Below are positions 54,540 through 63,113 of a DNA stretch of 64,000 nt, one piece after another (the first letter of the stretch is position 1; each line of letters opens with the position of its first letter). The notes under the pieces were generated by a model. It searched no databases. It saw nothing but the letters and a program-made list of their open reading frames with translations, and was not told the origin of the DNA. Origin of the DNA: CAZEMR01 sp964513465 (lineage in GTDB: Bacteria > Bacteroidota > Ignavibacteria > Kapaibacteriales > UBA2268); NCBI GenBank assembly GCA_964513465.1, contig CAZEMR010000004.1:1-64000 (forward strand), written 5' to 3'. The position numbers were made by a program, and so were the translations under genes.

Positions 54540-56235
54540 TCTGAAGACTTCGCTGTCGCAGACTCTTACGCCGCAGCAGATACAGTATCTGAAGCTGCTG
54601 CAATTGCCGCTCATACAAATGGAGCAGCAGGTGCGCCAGGAGATCGAGCAGAATCCGATGCTCGAGGAAGCGGGCCTCGAGAGCGAGTCGCTGGCCGACG
54701 AAAATGAGTTCGAATCGAGCGAGGAATTCGCAGAAGCCGCTCCCGAGCTGGATTACGAAGATAAAACCAAAAAAGACGACGCCCGCTCGGAAATTCCCGA
54801 CGACGCCGACCCCTTCGAATTCTATAAAATGATATGGGAGGATGACTCCGGGCCATCGTCCTATACAGGCCGCTCGGCAACTACCGACGAGGACGAATTC
54901 GAGCCGTACCAGATCAAAGACCTCAGCACGTTTTCGGAAGACCTGATCAATCAATTGCAATTATTATATTTAACCGATGAGCAATATTTGCTCGGCGAAC
55001 AGATTATAGGTAATATCGGCGAGGACGGCTATCTGCGCCGGGAACTCGAGGAAATAGTCGACGAAGCCAACGAAATAATCGCCGATAGAAATTTGGAAAC
55101 CATACGATCCACGACCGAAAGCCAGCCCAGGGCAATGTATGGCGCATCCGGAGGTAACCCCGCGCTTCAGTATGCTCTCGACGAATCAAGCAGCGAACAG
55201 CTTCGCAAGGCGGGCAAGATCATAAGCGGCGAGGAAACAGCCACCCGGGAGCTCCCGCATCAGGACGTCGCCGGCGAAGATATGCTGAAGCCAATAAGCA
55301 TGAGCGACGCCGAGTATATGCTCGATCGCATCCAGCAGCTCGATCCGCCGGGCGTTGGCTCGCGCAATCTGCAGGAATGCCTGGTTTCCCAGCTCAAAGT
55401 CGTGCGCAAGCCCAATGCAGCACAGAAGCTCGCGCTGCAAATTCTGACCGATGCCTATGAGCCATTCACCAAAAAGCATTATTCCGCAATTATGAAGCAG
55501 CTCGATGTCACCGAAGATTATCTGAAAGAAGCAATCGACGTCATCCGGCGGCTGAATCCCAAACCCGGCGGCGGGGAGATACAGTCCCAGATCAACACGG
55601 TAATTCCGGATTTCTCGATTGAACGCGACGAAAAAACCGACGAGCTGATGATTACGGTCAACGACAGCCGCATCCCGCAGATCCAGCTCAGCACGGCCTA
55701 CGACAAGCTGAAGAAGGAAGCTAAATTCAAGCATTTTAACAAAGATACCCGCGACTGGATCCGCAATAAATACGAAGACGCAAAATTCCTGATTCAGGCA
55801 ATCCGCCAGCGCAAAAATACTATGCTAAAGGTGATGACCGCCATCGCCGGATTGCAGCGCGACTTCTTCGAGGAAGGCCCCCAGGGGCTTAAGCCGCTTA
55901 TATATAAAAACGTTGCGGAAAAGACCGGACTGGATATTTCCACCGTCTGCCGCATTGTTAACGGAAAATACGTTCAGACCGAATACGGCACTTTCGAGCT
56001 GAAATATTTCTTCAGCGAGGCGCTCCCGACCGACCAAGGCGAGGAAGTATCGACGCGGATAATCAAGCAGAAAATACGCGACATGGTGGCCGAGGAATCA
56101 AAAACAAAGCCGCTCAGCGACGAAAAAATCAGCAAAGAGCTTAAGAAAAGCGGCTATAATGTGGCCCGGCGCACAGTCGCCAAATACCGCGAGCAGATGA
56201 GAATTCCCGTCGCCCGACTTAGGAAAGAGCTATAA
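54523..56235 (+). CDS. rpoN: RNA polymerase sigma-54 factor
   Basis: A 570-residue RpoN. Region I (activator-interacting, Gln/Leu-rich: SLSQTLTPQQIQYLKLLQLP) covers about residues 10-50. An acidic region II (about 55-130) follows. The core-binding domain comes next (LDPPGVGSRNLQECL near residue 270), and the DNA-binding domain ends in the RpoN box ARRTVAKYR (about 548-556). About 50 extra residues near 180-235 (after REI.DEANE) make it longer than the usual ~480. Sigma-54 promoters need an AAA+ activator; none is encoded in this window. pyrD starts on the last base of the stop codon. Confidence 0.96.
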   Translation: MKLSLDLKTSLSQTLTPQQIQYLKLLQLPLIQMEQQVRQEIEQNPMLEEAGLESESLADENEFESSEEFAEAAPELDYEDKTKKDDARSEIPDDADPFEFYKMIWEDDSGPSSYTGRSATTDEDEFEPYQIKDLSTFSEDLINQLQLLYLTDEQYLLGEQIIGNIGEDGYLRRELEEIVDEANEIIADRNLETIRSTTESQPRAMYGASGGNPALQYALDESSSEQLRKAGKIISGEETATRELPHQDVAGEDMLKPISMSDAEYMLDRIQQLDPPGVGSRNLQECLVSQLKVVRKPNAAQKLALQILTDAYEPFTKKHYSAIMKQLDVTEDYLKEAIDVIRRLNPKPGGGEIQSQINTVIPDFSIERDEKTDELMITVNDSRIPQIQLSTAYDKLKKEAKFKHFNKDTRDWIRNKYEDAKFLIQAIRQRKNTMLKVMTAIAGLQRDFFEEGPQGLKPLIYKNVAEKTGLDISTVCRIVNGKYVQTEYGTFELKYFFSEALPTDQGEEVSTRIIKQKIRDMVAEESKTKPLSDEKISKELKKSGYNVARRTVAKYREQMRIPVARLRKEL

Positions 56236-57371
56236 TGACTTTCGCCGAGATCACCGCCCGCGCCGAACACGCGATCCGTCCGCTGATGGTCAAACTGCCG
56301 CCGGCGCTGGTTTCGCATATTTATTCCCGCTCGCGCAAATTGTTCCTGCGAATGCTGGATGCGGAAAATATTGCCAATCCCTGCCAGCCCGATCCGGCGC
56401 TTGGGCGGACGTTCTGGGGTATTCGATTTAATTCTCCGATTTTCAATGCAGCCGGGATGTTCAAGCTCGGCGAGGCATACCGCACGGTCGCGCGGCAGGG
56501 CGCCGGCGCATACCTTGCCGGAACGGTCACCCCGCAGCCGCGGCGCGGAAATATTCGCTCGGGAATTCCGCATCCGTTCATGCCATATCCCGCGTCGGGC
56601 GCCGCGTCGAACTGGATGGGTCTGCCCAATCCCGGCGCGGAGTCGCTTGCCCGGCGAATCAGCAATATTGAGAAAATCCCGGGCTGTCCGGTCGGGGTCA
56701 GCATATCCGCATCGCCGGAGGCCAGCGGCCCGGGCGCACTGGAAGACCTGATGAATGCAATGAATCTCCTCGAATCCGCTGGAGTGGATTTTTTCGAGCT
56801 GAACGAGAGCTGTCCGAATGTGCCCGGCCATAAGAATGGACTGGCCGCGCTGGACGAGCATCTGACAGAACGGATCGATTATTTGCACCAAAAATTCTTA
56901 AAAATCCGCAAGCGGAATCTGCCGGTAATCGCAAAATTCTCGACGGATACCGATCCTGCTCAGGCGCCGGAGCTTATCGCCGCGCTCGCCGATGCCGGAT
57001 TCGACGGAATTAATTTTGGCAATACCTCGATCGATTATATATTTATATCCGAAAAAATCAAACGTGTCGACCGGGAAAATTTCGACTACTTCCTCGGCAA
57101 TTTCGGCGGTGGGATCAGCGGCGCTCCATTGCGTAGCAAATCGCTGGAATTATGCCGGACGGCCGCGGAATATATCCGCAATCATCCTCCGGCGCGGGAG
57201 TTTCGCATAATCCGCACCGGCGGAGTGGCCTCACCCGCGGAATTCGAGCGCAGCCTCGACTGCGGCGCGGATATGGCGCAGTGGTTCACAGGATATTTCG
57301 ACGCATTCGCGCGCCACGGCCACCAGCTTTATTGCAACCTCTATTCCCGCATGAATTTACCGCGAGAGTGA
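56235..57371 (+). CDS. pyrD: Dihydroorotate dehydrogenase, atypical
   Basis: A 378-residue dihydroorotate dehydrogenase-like flavoprotein; PyrD oxidises dihydroorotate to orotate in pyrimidine synthesis. The ~60-residue N-terminal helical extension and the late GISGAPLR segment resemble quinone-dependent class 2 enzymes. The active-site loop, however, reads NESCPNVPG with Cys193 at the base position, as in class 1 enzymes, where class 2 has serine. The FMN lysine is probably in VIAKFSTD. The class 2 signature around GNPKPR is altered to PQPRRGN. It may be a genuine PyrD of unusual type or a paralogue with another substrate. It overlaps rpoN by one base and the convergent DUF2723 gene by 15 bp. 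Confidence 0.82.
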   Translation: MTFAEITARAEHAIRPLMVKLPPALVSHIYSRSRKLFLRMLDAENIANPCQPDPALGRTFWGIRFNSPIFNAAGMFKLGEAYRTVARQGAGAYLAGTVTPQPRRGNIRSGIPHPFMPYPASGAASNWMGLPNPGAESLARRISNIEKIPGCPVGVSISASPEASGPGALEDLMNAMNLLESAGVDFFELNESCPNVPGHKNGLAALDEHLTERIDYLHQKFLKIRKRNLPVIAKFSTDTDPAQAPELIAALADAGFDGINFGNTSIDYIFISEKIKRVDRENFDYFLGNFGGGISGAPLRSKSLELCRTAAEYIRNHPPAREFRIIRTGGVASPAEFERSLDCGADMAQWFTGYFDAFARHGHQLYCNLYSRMNLPRE

Positions 57372-59231
57372 CTCTATCGACATTCGCACCTCCGGATTGT
57401 CCGGATCGATCTCCAGTGCCAGCTGATATGCCTTGACTGCGGTCTCCCGCTGATTGGTATATTGCGCGTATCGGCCGATATTCATGATATTTATCGCCGC
57501 GGTCTGGCGAATGCCTTCCTCGAGATGTCCGCCGCCTGCCGAGGATTCGATGAATCGCTTCAGATTGAAATTATCGATCGTAACCTCTCTGCCTTCATGA
57601 TCCCTGACCAGCCGGAAAGTAAAGCCTTCGGGCACTTTGCGATAATCCTTTGCCACATCCGGCTCTGACTGGACGATATCCAGCGTGATATATACCGGGC
57701 GATTCTCGTAATTCCGATCAATAAATGAATTGAGCATATTTACAAATGCCGCCTGCAAACGATTCGCATCATATGGCAGATCAGCTTCGAAGCGCTCGAG
57801 CAATTTCTCGAAATCTCCGACCGGCGCTTCCGATTTTTCCATCAATTCCGGATACCATAGCCGGAGCTGCTTCGGATACCAGGTTCGGCGCAGCAATTCC
57901 TTTTCGACGAGCGCGACGTCCGGCCGGTAGCCTTCCACCCGCTGCTTATACCAGAACGCCGAGCACCAGTAGTCCCACTGCGATGAGATAATAATTGCGT
58001 CAGGCCGGAGCTGATCGACAAGATTAGTAGTATAATCTTCGACGAGATAATTATCCGAGCGATCGTTTTCGTCAAGATTGATTATAAAAGATATTAACGG
58101 AATTAAAAGCGCAAGATGTATAATTTTCGGATATTTACGCGCAAAGAGCCATATTCCCGCGGCCATGAAGAGTATCAGCACAATGAAAGCAAGCGAAAAA
58201 TACGGATCGATGTCATGAATCGAGTAATTCATAGTATACAAAACACACGCTATGAATAGCAGTGCCATCGCCCAGAATAGGCGCTGCGATTTGCGCCAGA
58301 ATGCGATTATCCCGGCTAATGCGCCGACCAGACCGATCCAGCCGACCTGCTTTGGCATTAGCACTATGAATTTCAGAAGATTATCGCCCCAAAGCGATGC
58401 GTCCGAAAACATCCAAACCTGATATTGGCGGCCGCTGACGTGATACATAAATTTATCCAGCGAGCGGTGCACCCAGCCCCAGTTGAACTCGGGCAGCATA
58501 GCGCTGCGAATCGGAAGATATAAATATAAGCTCAGGCCGATTACAAATGGAATTATCATCAAAAATTTTGTGCGCCACGAAGGCCTCTCGCCCACCGGCG
58601 GCATGAAGAAAAGCATCGCGAATCCGGGCAGTATCAGCAGTGTGGTCATATGATTCGCAAAGCCCAGCCCCAATAGCAGCGCCGCCAGCATAAACGTCCT
58701 ATCGCGCGATTCGGCAATCGTCGCCGCGCGGAAGCTTACCCACAAGATGAGATTAATCACCAGCAATTGCAGCGAATAAACTTCGATCGAAAGGCCCTGC
58801 TGCCATATCGTCGCGGCGGCGGCATAGGTCAGCGCCGATGCAAACGCCAGCAGCAACACGGAATTAGCCTCAAGCACCGGACGCGGGGTGTCGGATTTTT
58901 TGCCCTTTTTGGATTTTGCGGGCAACTCCATATTTATATATAATAACACATCGCGCGAGAGCAGGTAGAATACCATCGCCGAGAGCGCGGTCATAACTCC
59001 TGCGAAAATATTGAGCAGAAAGACGTCGCTGCCGAACAGCAGGCTCCACAAATGGCCAAGCAGCGTAAACAGCGGATATCCCGTGGGATGCGCAATACCC
59101 AGGGTGACGCAGACCCCGGCAAGCTCGCCGCTGTCTGTGAACGTCAGCCCCGGCGCCATAGTGAAAATATAAAGCAGAAGCGGAATGAATAGCGAACCGA
59201 TCGTGTAAAGCTGATTTTCGCGGTTTTTCAT
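57357..59231 (-). CDS. DUF2723 membrane protein (glycosyltransferase-like) with TPR-like end
   Basis: A 624-residue integral membrane protein of the DUF2723 family. Near the N-terminus it has FTMAPGLTFTDSGELAGVCVTLGIAHPTGYPLF (key: DSGE, HPxGYP), which resembles the first loop of GT-C glycosyltransferases such as protein O-mannosyltransferases. About eleven membrane segments follow to about residue 370. A soluble domain and a short TPR-like C-terminus (KAYQLALEIDPDNPEV) end the protein. In some Bacteroidota relatives DUF2723 proteins are linked to protein O-glycosylation; the substrate here is unknown. A TATATTTG at 59272-59265 could be its -7 box. The ATG at 59231 is chosen because an upstream non-ATG extension gives a poor N-terminus. 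Confidence 0.88.
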   Translation of the reverse strand: MKNRENQLYTIGSLFIPLLLYIFTMAPGLTFTDSGELAGVCVTLGIAHPTGYPLFTLLGHLWSLLFGSDVFLLNIFAGVMTALSAMVFYLLSRDVLLYINMELPAKSKKGKKSDTPRPVLEANSVLLLAFASALTYAAAATIWQQGLSIEVYSLQLLVINLILWVSFRAATIAESRDRTFMLAALLLGLGFANHMTTLLILPGFAMLFFMPPVGERPSWRTKFLMIIPFVIGLSLYLYLPIRSAMLPEFNWGWVHRSLDKFMYHVSGRQYQVWMFSDASLWGDNLLKFIVLMPKQVGWIGLVGALAGIIAFWRKSQRLFWAMALLFIACVLYTMNYSIHDIDPYFSLAFIVLILFMAAGIWLFARKYPKIIHLALLIPLISFIINLDENDRSDNYLVEDYTTNLVDQLRPDAIIISSQWDYWCSAFWYKQRVEGYRPDVALVEKELLRRTWYPKQLRLWYPELMEKSEAPVGDFEKLLERFEADLPYDANRLQAAFVNMLNSFIDRNYENRPVYITLDIVQSEPDVAKDYRKVPEGFTFRLVRDHEGREVTIDNFNLKRFIESSAGGGHLEEGIRQTAAINIMNIGRYAQYTNQRETAVKAYQLALEIDPDNPEVRMSIESLSR

Positions 59232-59299
59232 AATATTTGCCCGAAATGTATTTGTGACTTCAGGCAAATATAATAAATGAGCGGCAAATTCCGAACCCG

Positions 59300-59728
59300 C
59301 TATCGGCTGATGTCGCGTGTGATTGCTGCGTAGGCGTCCTCGGTTTCGTAGAGGTGCAGCGTCACGCGATGGACATTCTCATATTTTTCGAATTCCGGAG
59401 CGATCAGATCCATCAATATCGCCACGAGATTTTCGGCCGTTGAATATTCGTCGATCACCACTTTTTTGAAATTCATTTTATCGAGGAATTCGAGCACTTC
59501 CTTGTCCTCTCGCGCGCAGACGAAGGCATGATCGAATTTGTCGATAATCGGCCGCACAATGCCGCGCATGACGTAATAATCGACTACGATACCAAGCTCG
59601 TTGCGTTCGCCCTCGAGCTCGACGCGCAATTTATACGTGTGGCCGTGGATATTTTTGCATAGCCCCTCATGAAAGGGCAGGCGGTGGCTCATCGCCCAGC
59701 GGAACTCCTTTGCTATTCTGAACCCCAT
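59300..59728 (-). CDS. queD: 6-carboxy-tetrahydropterin synthase
   Basis: QueD converts 7,8-dihydroneopterin triphosphate to 6-carboxy-5,6,7,8-tetrahydropterin in queuosine synthesis. The 142-residue protein shows zinc ligands His15, His28 and His30 (in KNIHGHTY), the catalytic Cys24, and the C-terminal YETEDAYA segment with the substrate-binding Glu. Length is a little above the usual ~120. It begins 1 bp after the queF stop codon on the same strand, so queF-queD form an operon. queC and queE are not in the window. Confidence 0.94.
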   Translation of the reverse strand: MGFRIAKEFRWAMSHRLPFHEGLCKNIHGHTYKLRVELEGERNELGIVVDYYVMRGIVRPIIDKFDHAFVCAREDKEVLEFLDKMNFKKVVIDEYSTAENLVAILMDLIAPEFEKYENVHRVTLHLYETEDAYAAITRDISR

Positions 59729-59729
59729 A

Positions 59730-60092
59730 TCAATCCTCGTCTTTTTTGTAGGTGGCTTTGATTATTGAGTGCATACCGCCGCGGGTCTTCCAGTCGGTGA
59801 CTATTTCCATTTCGAGCGGGCTGCATGCCGCGACGAGATCGTCCAGTATCACATTTGTAACTGCTTCGTAGAAAATGCCCTTGTTGCGGAAATCGAGGAA
59901 ATAATATTTCAGCGCTTTCAGCTCGAGGCACTCCTTATCCGGGATATAGCGGATCTGCACGGTGCCGAAATCCGGCAGCCCCGTTTTCGGGCAAACGGAT
60001 GTGAATTCCGGGTTGTAATGCGTAATTTCGTAAGGGCGCTGGGGCGCGGGGTTTGGGAAAGTCTCTATATTGATTGCTTTATTCTCAGGCAT
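59730..60092 (-). CDS. queF: NADPH-dependent preQ0 reductase
   Basis: QueF reduces the nitrile of 7-cyano-7-deazaguanine (preQ0) to preQ1, the precursor inserted into tRNA for queuosine. The 120-residue protein is the short, unimodular type. The catalytic Cys34 lies in SVCPKTGLPDFG and the proton donor Asp41 is seven residues later, as in the family. ELKALKYYFLDFRNKGIFYEA is the QueF signature region. The ATG at 60092 follows AAGAGAT and matches the family N-terminus; the frame stays open further upstream, but that part is antisense to rlmB. Confidence 0.95.
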   Translation of the reverse strand: MPENKAINIETFPNPAPQRPYEITHYNPEFTSVCPKTGLPDFGTVQIRYIPDKECLELKALKYYFLDFRNKGIFYEAVTNVILDDLVAACSPLEMEIVTDWKTRGGMHSIIKATYKKDED

Positions 60093-60194
60093 TTCATATC
60101 TCTTAATATATTTAAGCAAATTTTTTGATTCAGACGAAATTATTTTTACTATATTAATAAATTCTTTAAAAAATAAACGCGAAAAATTCGAATC

Positions 60195-60953
60195 ATGAAC
60201 GAATCTAATTATATATATGGCCGGAATGCCGTGCTGGAAGCCATTAATTCCGGACAGAATATCGAGAAAATTTTTATCTCGTTCACTGCAAAAGGCGCCG
60301 CGGTGACGGCGATTTATACCGCCGCGAAGAAGAATTCCATCCCGCTGGTGCGCTATGATCGCAAAAAATTCGATCGACTCGAACGCGATGCTCTGCCTCG
60401 CGAGGCTAACTCGCAGGGCGTGATCGCGCTCGCCGGTCAGATCGAATATACACCGATCGACGATATGATCCGCAAGGCTTATGAACGCTCGGAGCACCCC
60501 GTAATCGTCGTGCTCGACGGCATAAACGATCCGCATAATCTCGGCGCAATCGCGCGCTCGGCCGAGTGCTCGGGCGCTGCCGGAATGGTCTTGCCCGAAC
60601 GCAATTCAGCACCAGTAAGCCCAGCCGCAGTGAAGGCATCCGCCGGGGCACTGGAACATCTGCCGGTTGCCCGCGAGGGTAATCTCGGAGTCGCACTCGA
60701 CAGATTGAAAGAAGCCGGATTCTGGATCGTCGGGTCGGATATTTCGGGAGATAAGTATTATTACGAAATGGATTATAAAATGCCGGTGGCGCTGATTACC
60801 GGCAGCGAAGGCCGCGGGATGCGCCCCTCGATTGCGAATCGCTGCGATTTTCTGATAAAAATTCCTATGCGCGGCGAGATCGAATCGCTCAATGCCTCGG
60901 TGGCGACCGGCGTAATATTATTCGAAATATTGCGCAGCCGTCAATCGGATTAA
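60195..60953 (+). CDS. rlmB: 23S rRNA (guanosine 2'-O-)-methyltransferase
   Basis: A 252-residue SPOUT (TrmH) methyltransferase of the RlmB type, which methylates G2251 of 23S rRNA. The N-terminal L30e-like substrate-binding domain (YGRNAVLEAI at residues 8-17) is followed by the SPOUT domain. The SPOUT motifs are visible: DGINDPHNLGAIARSAECSG, GSEGRGM and MRGEIESLNASVATGVILFE (the knotted cofactor site). TrmH-type tRNA methylation cannot be excluded, but the 'YGRNAV' N-terminus favours RlmB. It is convergent with the NlpC/P60 gene and overlaps it by 4 bp. Confidence 0.92.
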   Translation: MNESNYIYGRNAVLEAINSGQNIEKIFISFTAKGAAVTAIYTAAKKNSIPLVRYDRKKFDRLERDALPREANSQGVIALAGQIEYTPIDDMIRKAYERSEHPVIVVLDGINDPHNLGAIARSAECSGAAGMVLPERNSAPVSPAAVKASAGALEHLPVAREGNLGVALDRLKEAGFWIVGSDISGDKYYYEMDYKMPVALITGSEGRGMRPSIANRCDFLIKIPMRGEIESLNASVATGVILFEILRSRQSD

Positions 60954-61453
60954 TCGATAACGCGGCCGAATCCCGTTCGCCTGGACGAAAGCCAGTAATC
61001 ATCGAGCGACTGGCGGATTACTCCACGCGAGCTTGATGCGTGGACGATTTCGTTGCCGCCGAGATATACCCCCACATGCGAGACTCTGCCGCCCTCGCTG
61101 AAAAACACCAGATCGCCCGGATCCGCAATGGATTCGGGAATAATTCGCGCATTTTCGTACTGGCTGGCCGCGGTGCGCGGCAGTTCGATGCCTGCGCTCA
61201 TAAATACGCTCTGCACAAAGCCGGAGCAGTCCGTGCATGAGCGGTCCTCGCCTCCGAAGCAGTATGGCACGCCGATCCAGCGCATTGCCTCGGCGATGAC
61301 AGCGCTGCGTCGGTAATCATAGCTGATTTCGCGCTTCCCTATGCGCTCTGGCGGCCTGGAATTACTCGCGGAGTATCTGACAGCCGGCGAGCAGGCCGCA
61401 AGCGTCAGGGCCGCCATGAGCGCCATAACAATATATATTGTCCGGCGCTGCAT
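60950..61453 (-). CDS. NlpC/P60 family lipoprotein
   Basis: A 167-residue lipoprotein with an NlpC/P60 cysteine peptidase domain, probably a D,L-endopeptidase acting on peptidoglycan stems. The signal peptide ends in a lipobox (LAAC, Cys21). The catalytic residues are Cys76 (TDCSGFVQ), His126 (SHVGVYLG) and His138 (IVHAS). PGDLVFF is the usual linking motif. The ATG at 61453 follows AGGTGA. A GTG at 61459, whose last two bases overlap the stop of the 55-residue gene, is an alternative. It is the last gene of a four-gene envelope operon. Confidence 0.93.
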   Translation of the reverse strand: MQRRTIYIVMALMAALTLAACSPAVRYSASNSRPPERIGKREISYDYRRSAVIAEAMRWIGVPYCFGGEDRSCTDCSGFVQSVFMSAGIELPRTAASQYENARIIPESIADPGDLVFFSEGGRVSHVGVYLGGNEIVHASSSRGVIRQSLDDYWLSSRRTGFGRVID

Positions 61454-61455
61454 AA

Positions 61456-61623
61456 TCACCTGAAGCTGATTTCATCCGGGGCGACGTAGTTGACATCTTT
61501 TTCTTTCCGGATGAATAATTTCTTTGAATTTTTAATAAAATTGATTCTCAGGTCGCTGTTAAGCAGCAGAAATCCTGCTGCTGCTAAAATAATAAAGCCC
61601 GCTTTGAGAAGAGCCGGATTCAT
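61456..61623 (-). CDS. 55-residue single-span membrane protein
   Basis: A short gene between cdsA and the NlpC/P60 gene. The protein begins MNPALLKAGF and has one hydrophobic segment (about residues 6-21, rich in Ile, Leu and Ala). A basic stretch (KNSKKLFIRKEKD) follows, and the end is polar (APDEISFR). The positive-charge placement suggests the N-terminus faces out and the C-terminus the cytoplasm. The ribosome-binding site, AGGGGG with 5-6 nt to the ATG, is among the strongest in the window. The stop overlaps or directly abuts the start region of the NlpC/P60 gene, pointing to translational coupling. I recognise no family. Confidence 0.7.
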   Translation of the reverse strand: MNPALLKAGFIILAAAGFLLLNSDLRINFIKNSKKLFIRKEKDVNYVAPDEISFR

Positions 61624-61691
61624 AGTGTCCCCCTTTTTGCAATAATTAAATTTTGTACATAAAAATTATTGCAATTATTATGCCATATTTT

Positions 61692-62612
61692 TCAAAGGGA
61701 ATTCGTAATCGTCAGAACCGCCAGATATATAAATACGGCGGGCATTACGAATATGATGCTGTCGAAGCGGTCGAGCGCGCCGCCGTGGCCGGGGATCAGA
61801 TTGGAGCTGTCCTTGACTCCTGCGTCGCGTTTGAGCTGGCTTTCCGAGAGGTCGCCGATCTGGCCGATAGTCCCCACGATTGCTCCGATTATCACCGCAT
61901 GAACCGGCGGGAATTGCGGGATTAAAAATGCGGCCATAGCGGTCATCCCGGCGATGCCACCGATGAATCCGCCGACTGCGCCTTCCCATGTCTTTTTGGG
62001 GCTGACGCGCGGGGCGAGCTTGTGGCTGCCGATTGCCCGGCCTGTGAAATACGCCGCCGAATCGCATATCCAGATGGCGGCCATCACGCTGAGCAGCAGC
62101 CATCCCCAGTCGGCGTACTGCATTTGCGTGAGCACAGCGCTTTCGAGCGGTCGTATATGAAAGAAGTGGTAATTATGAATATGCCAAAAATAGAAATTGC
62201 CGAATTCGCGGATGCCGATCAGCGACGATAATAGTAAGGGTATATATAAAAACCCGGTGAGCATGGCGCCAACGCCGTTGAGCGCGCCTTCGCCGCCGGA
62301 GCGGAGCTGGAGCATGAACGAGATTAAGACGATCAGGATAATTTCGAAAAAAATCAGAAAAAATGCCTCGCCGGGCATTCCGTGCGAATAAGTCACCCAA
62401 AACGAGCCGATCAGAATGAGCGAAAGAAATATCCCCGCCATACGCGGCAAAGCGAGGGTTTTATTTTCTGCGATTGTATAGAATTCATTGACCGATAGCG
62501 CAGTCAGCACGGCGATAAATACGAAAAAAAGCCAGCCGCCATACCAGACGATCAGCACGGCAAGGGGTATGCCTACCGCCGCCACTGCGACGCGTTTTGC
62601 GAGATTACTCAT
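61692..62612 (-). CDS. cdsA: Phosphatidate cytidylyltransferase
   Basis: CdsA makes CDP-diacylglycerol from phosphatidate and CTP, the branch point for membrane phospholipids. The 306-residue protein has about eight membrane segments and the C-terminal signature SQLKRDAGVKDSSNLIPGHGG-ALDRFDS (S-x-x-KR-x4-KD...PGHGG...DR). An AAGGA ribosome-binding site precedes the ATG, which lies inside the last codons of the upstream lipoprotein gene (8-bp overlap). It is second in the envelope operon. Confidence 0.95.
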   Translation of the reverse strand: MSNLAKRVAVAAVGIPLAVLIVWYGGWLFFVFIAVLTALSVNEFYTIAENKTLALPRMAGIFLSLILIGSFWVTYSHGMPGEAFFLIFFEIILIVLISFMLQLRSGGEGALNGVGAMLTGFLYIPLLLSSLIGIREFGNFYFWHIHNYHFFHIRPLESAVLTQMQYADWGWLLLSVMAAIWICDSAAYFTGRAIGSHKLAPRVSPKKTWEGAVGGFIGGIAGMTAMAAFLIPQFPPVHAVIIGAIVGTIGQIGDLSESQLKRDAGVKDSSNLIPGHGGALDRFDSIIFVMPAVFIYLAVLTITNSL

Positions 62613-62961
62613 TTTTTCCTTTTGGGTTTGTAATTATTTTCCTGGGTTGGGGCATGGAATCCGCGGGTTTGCGCATTTCCTCGGCTTCGCGGCGGGCGCG
62701 CAATCTAAGCGAATCTACCATTTTTATGAACTGATCGCGGTCTTCGGCCATTTCGAAATATTTGCTCCGGAATTCCGGCTCGGTGAATCCGTGGCTACGG
62801 AGGGCGCTGTCGACTTTTCGTGCGGCGCGGAGCGAGTCGGTTTCGAGTTCGCGAATGAGCAGAACGTCGTGGTATGCGTCCATAAATCGCTGGCGGTCGG
62901 CACCGGAATCGCCGCATGCCACGAGAGCCGCGAGTATAAATATATATATCAGATTTTTCAT
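62605..62961 (-). CDS. Small lipoprotein, DUF4296-like
   Basis: A 118-residue lipoprotein: signal peptide with lipobox LVAC (Cys16), then a mostly helical, charged domain (FMDAYHDVLLIRELETDS ... SHGFTEPEFRSKYFEMAEDRDQFIKMVD in outline). The pattern resembles DUF4296 lipoproteins common in Bacteroidota, but I cannot confirm this. The C-terminal 30 residues are basic and proline-containing. It is the first gene of the operon with cdsA (8-bp overlap), the 55-residue protein and the NlpC/P60 lipoprotein, which suggests an envelope role. Confidence 0.72.
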   Translation of the reverse strand: MKNLIYIFILAALVACGDSGADRQRFMDAYHDVLLIRELETDSLRAARKVDSALRSHGFTEPEFRSKYFEMAEDRDQFIKMVDSLRLRARREAEEMRKPADSMPQPRKIITNPKGKNE

Positions 62962-62998
62962 GAATCCCGAAAAATTATAAATGAATAAATTTGTTTAC

Positions 62999-63029
62999 CA
63001 AAAATATGGTAATGAATTCTATTTTCAAA
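62999..63029 (-). promoter_or_regulatory. Promoter for the lipoprotein-cdsA-NlpC operon
   Basis: On the minus strand, TTTG (63029-63026) is followed after 19 nt by TATTTTTG (63006-62999), a full match to the Bacteroidota consensus. Initiation near 62992 gives a leader of about 31 nt. Confidence 0.55.
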
Positions 63030-63113
63030 ATATTGGCGTAATAACATTCTACTAATATAAACGTATTTTATTTATATATTTCAGAAATTTTCCTTAGTAT
63101 TATCGAGGTGAAA

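Noticed and set aside
60093..60536. A longer queF with ~148 extra N-terminal codons
   Set aside because: The extension is antisense to rlmB, and the short form starts with a proper ribosome-binding site and has the normal QueF length.
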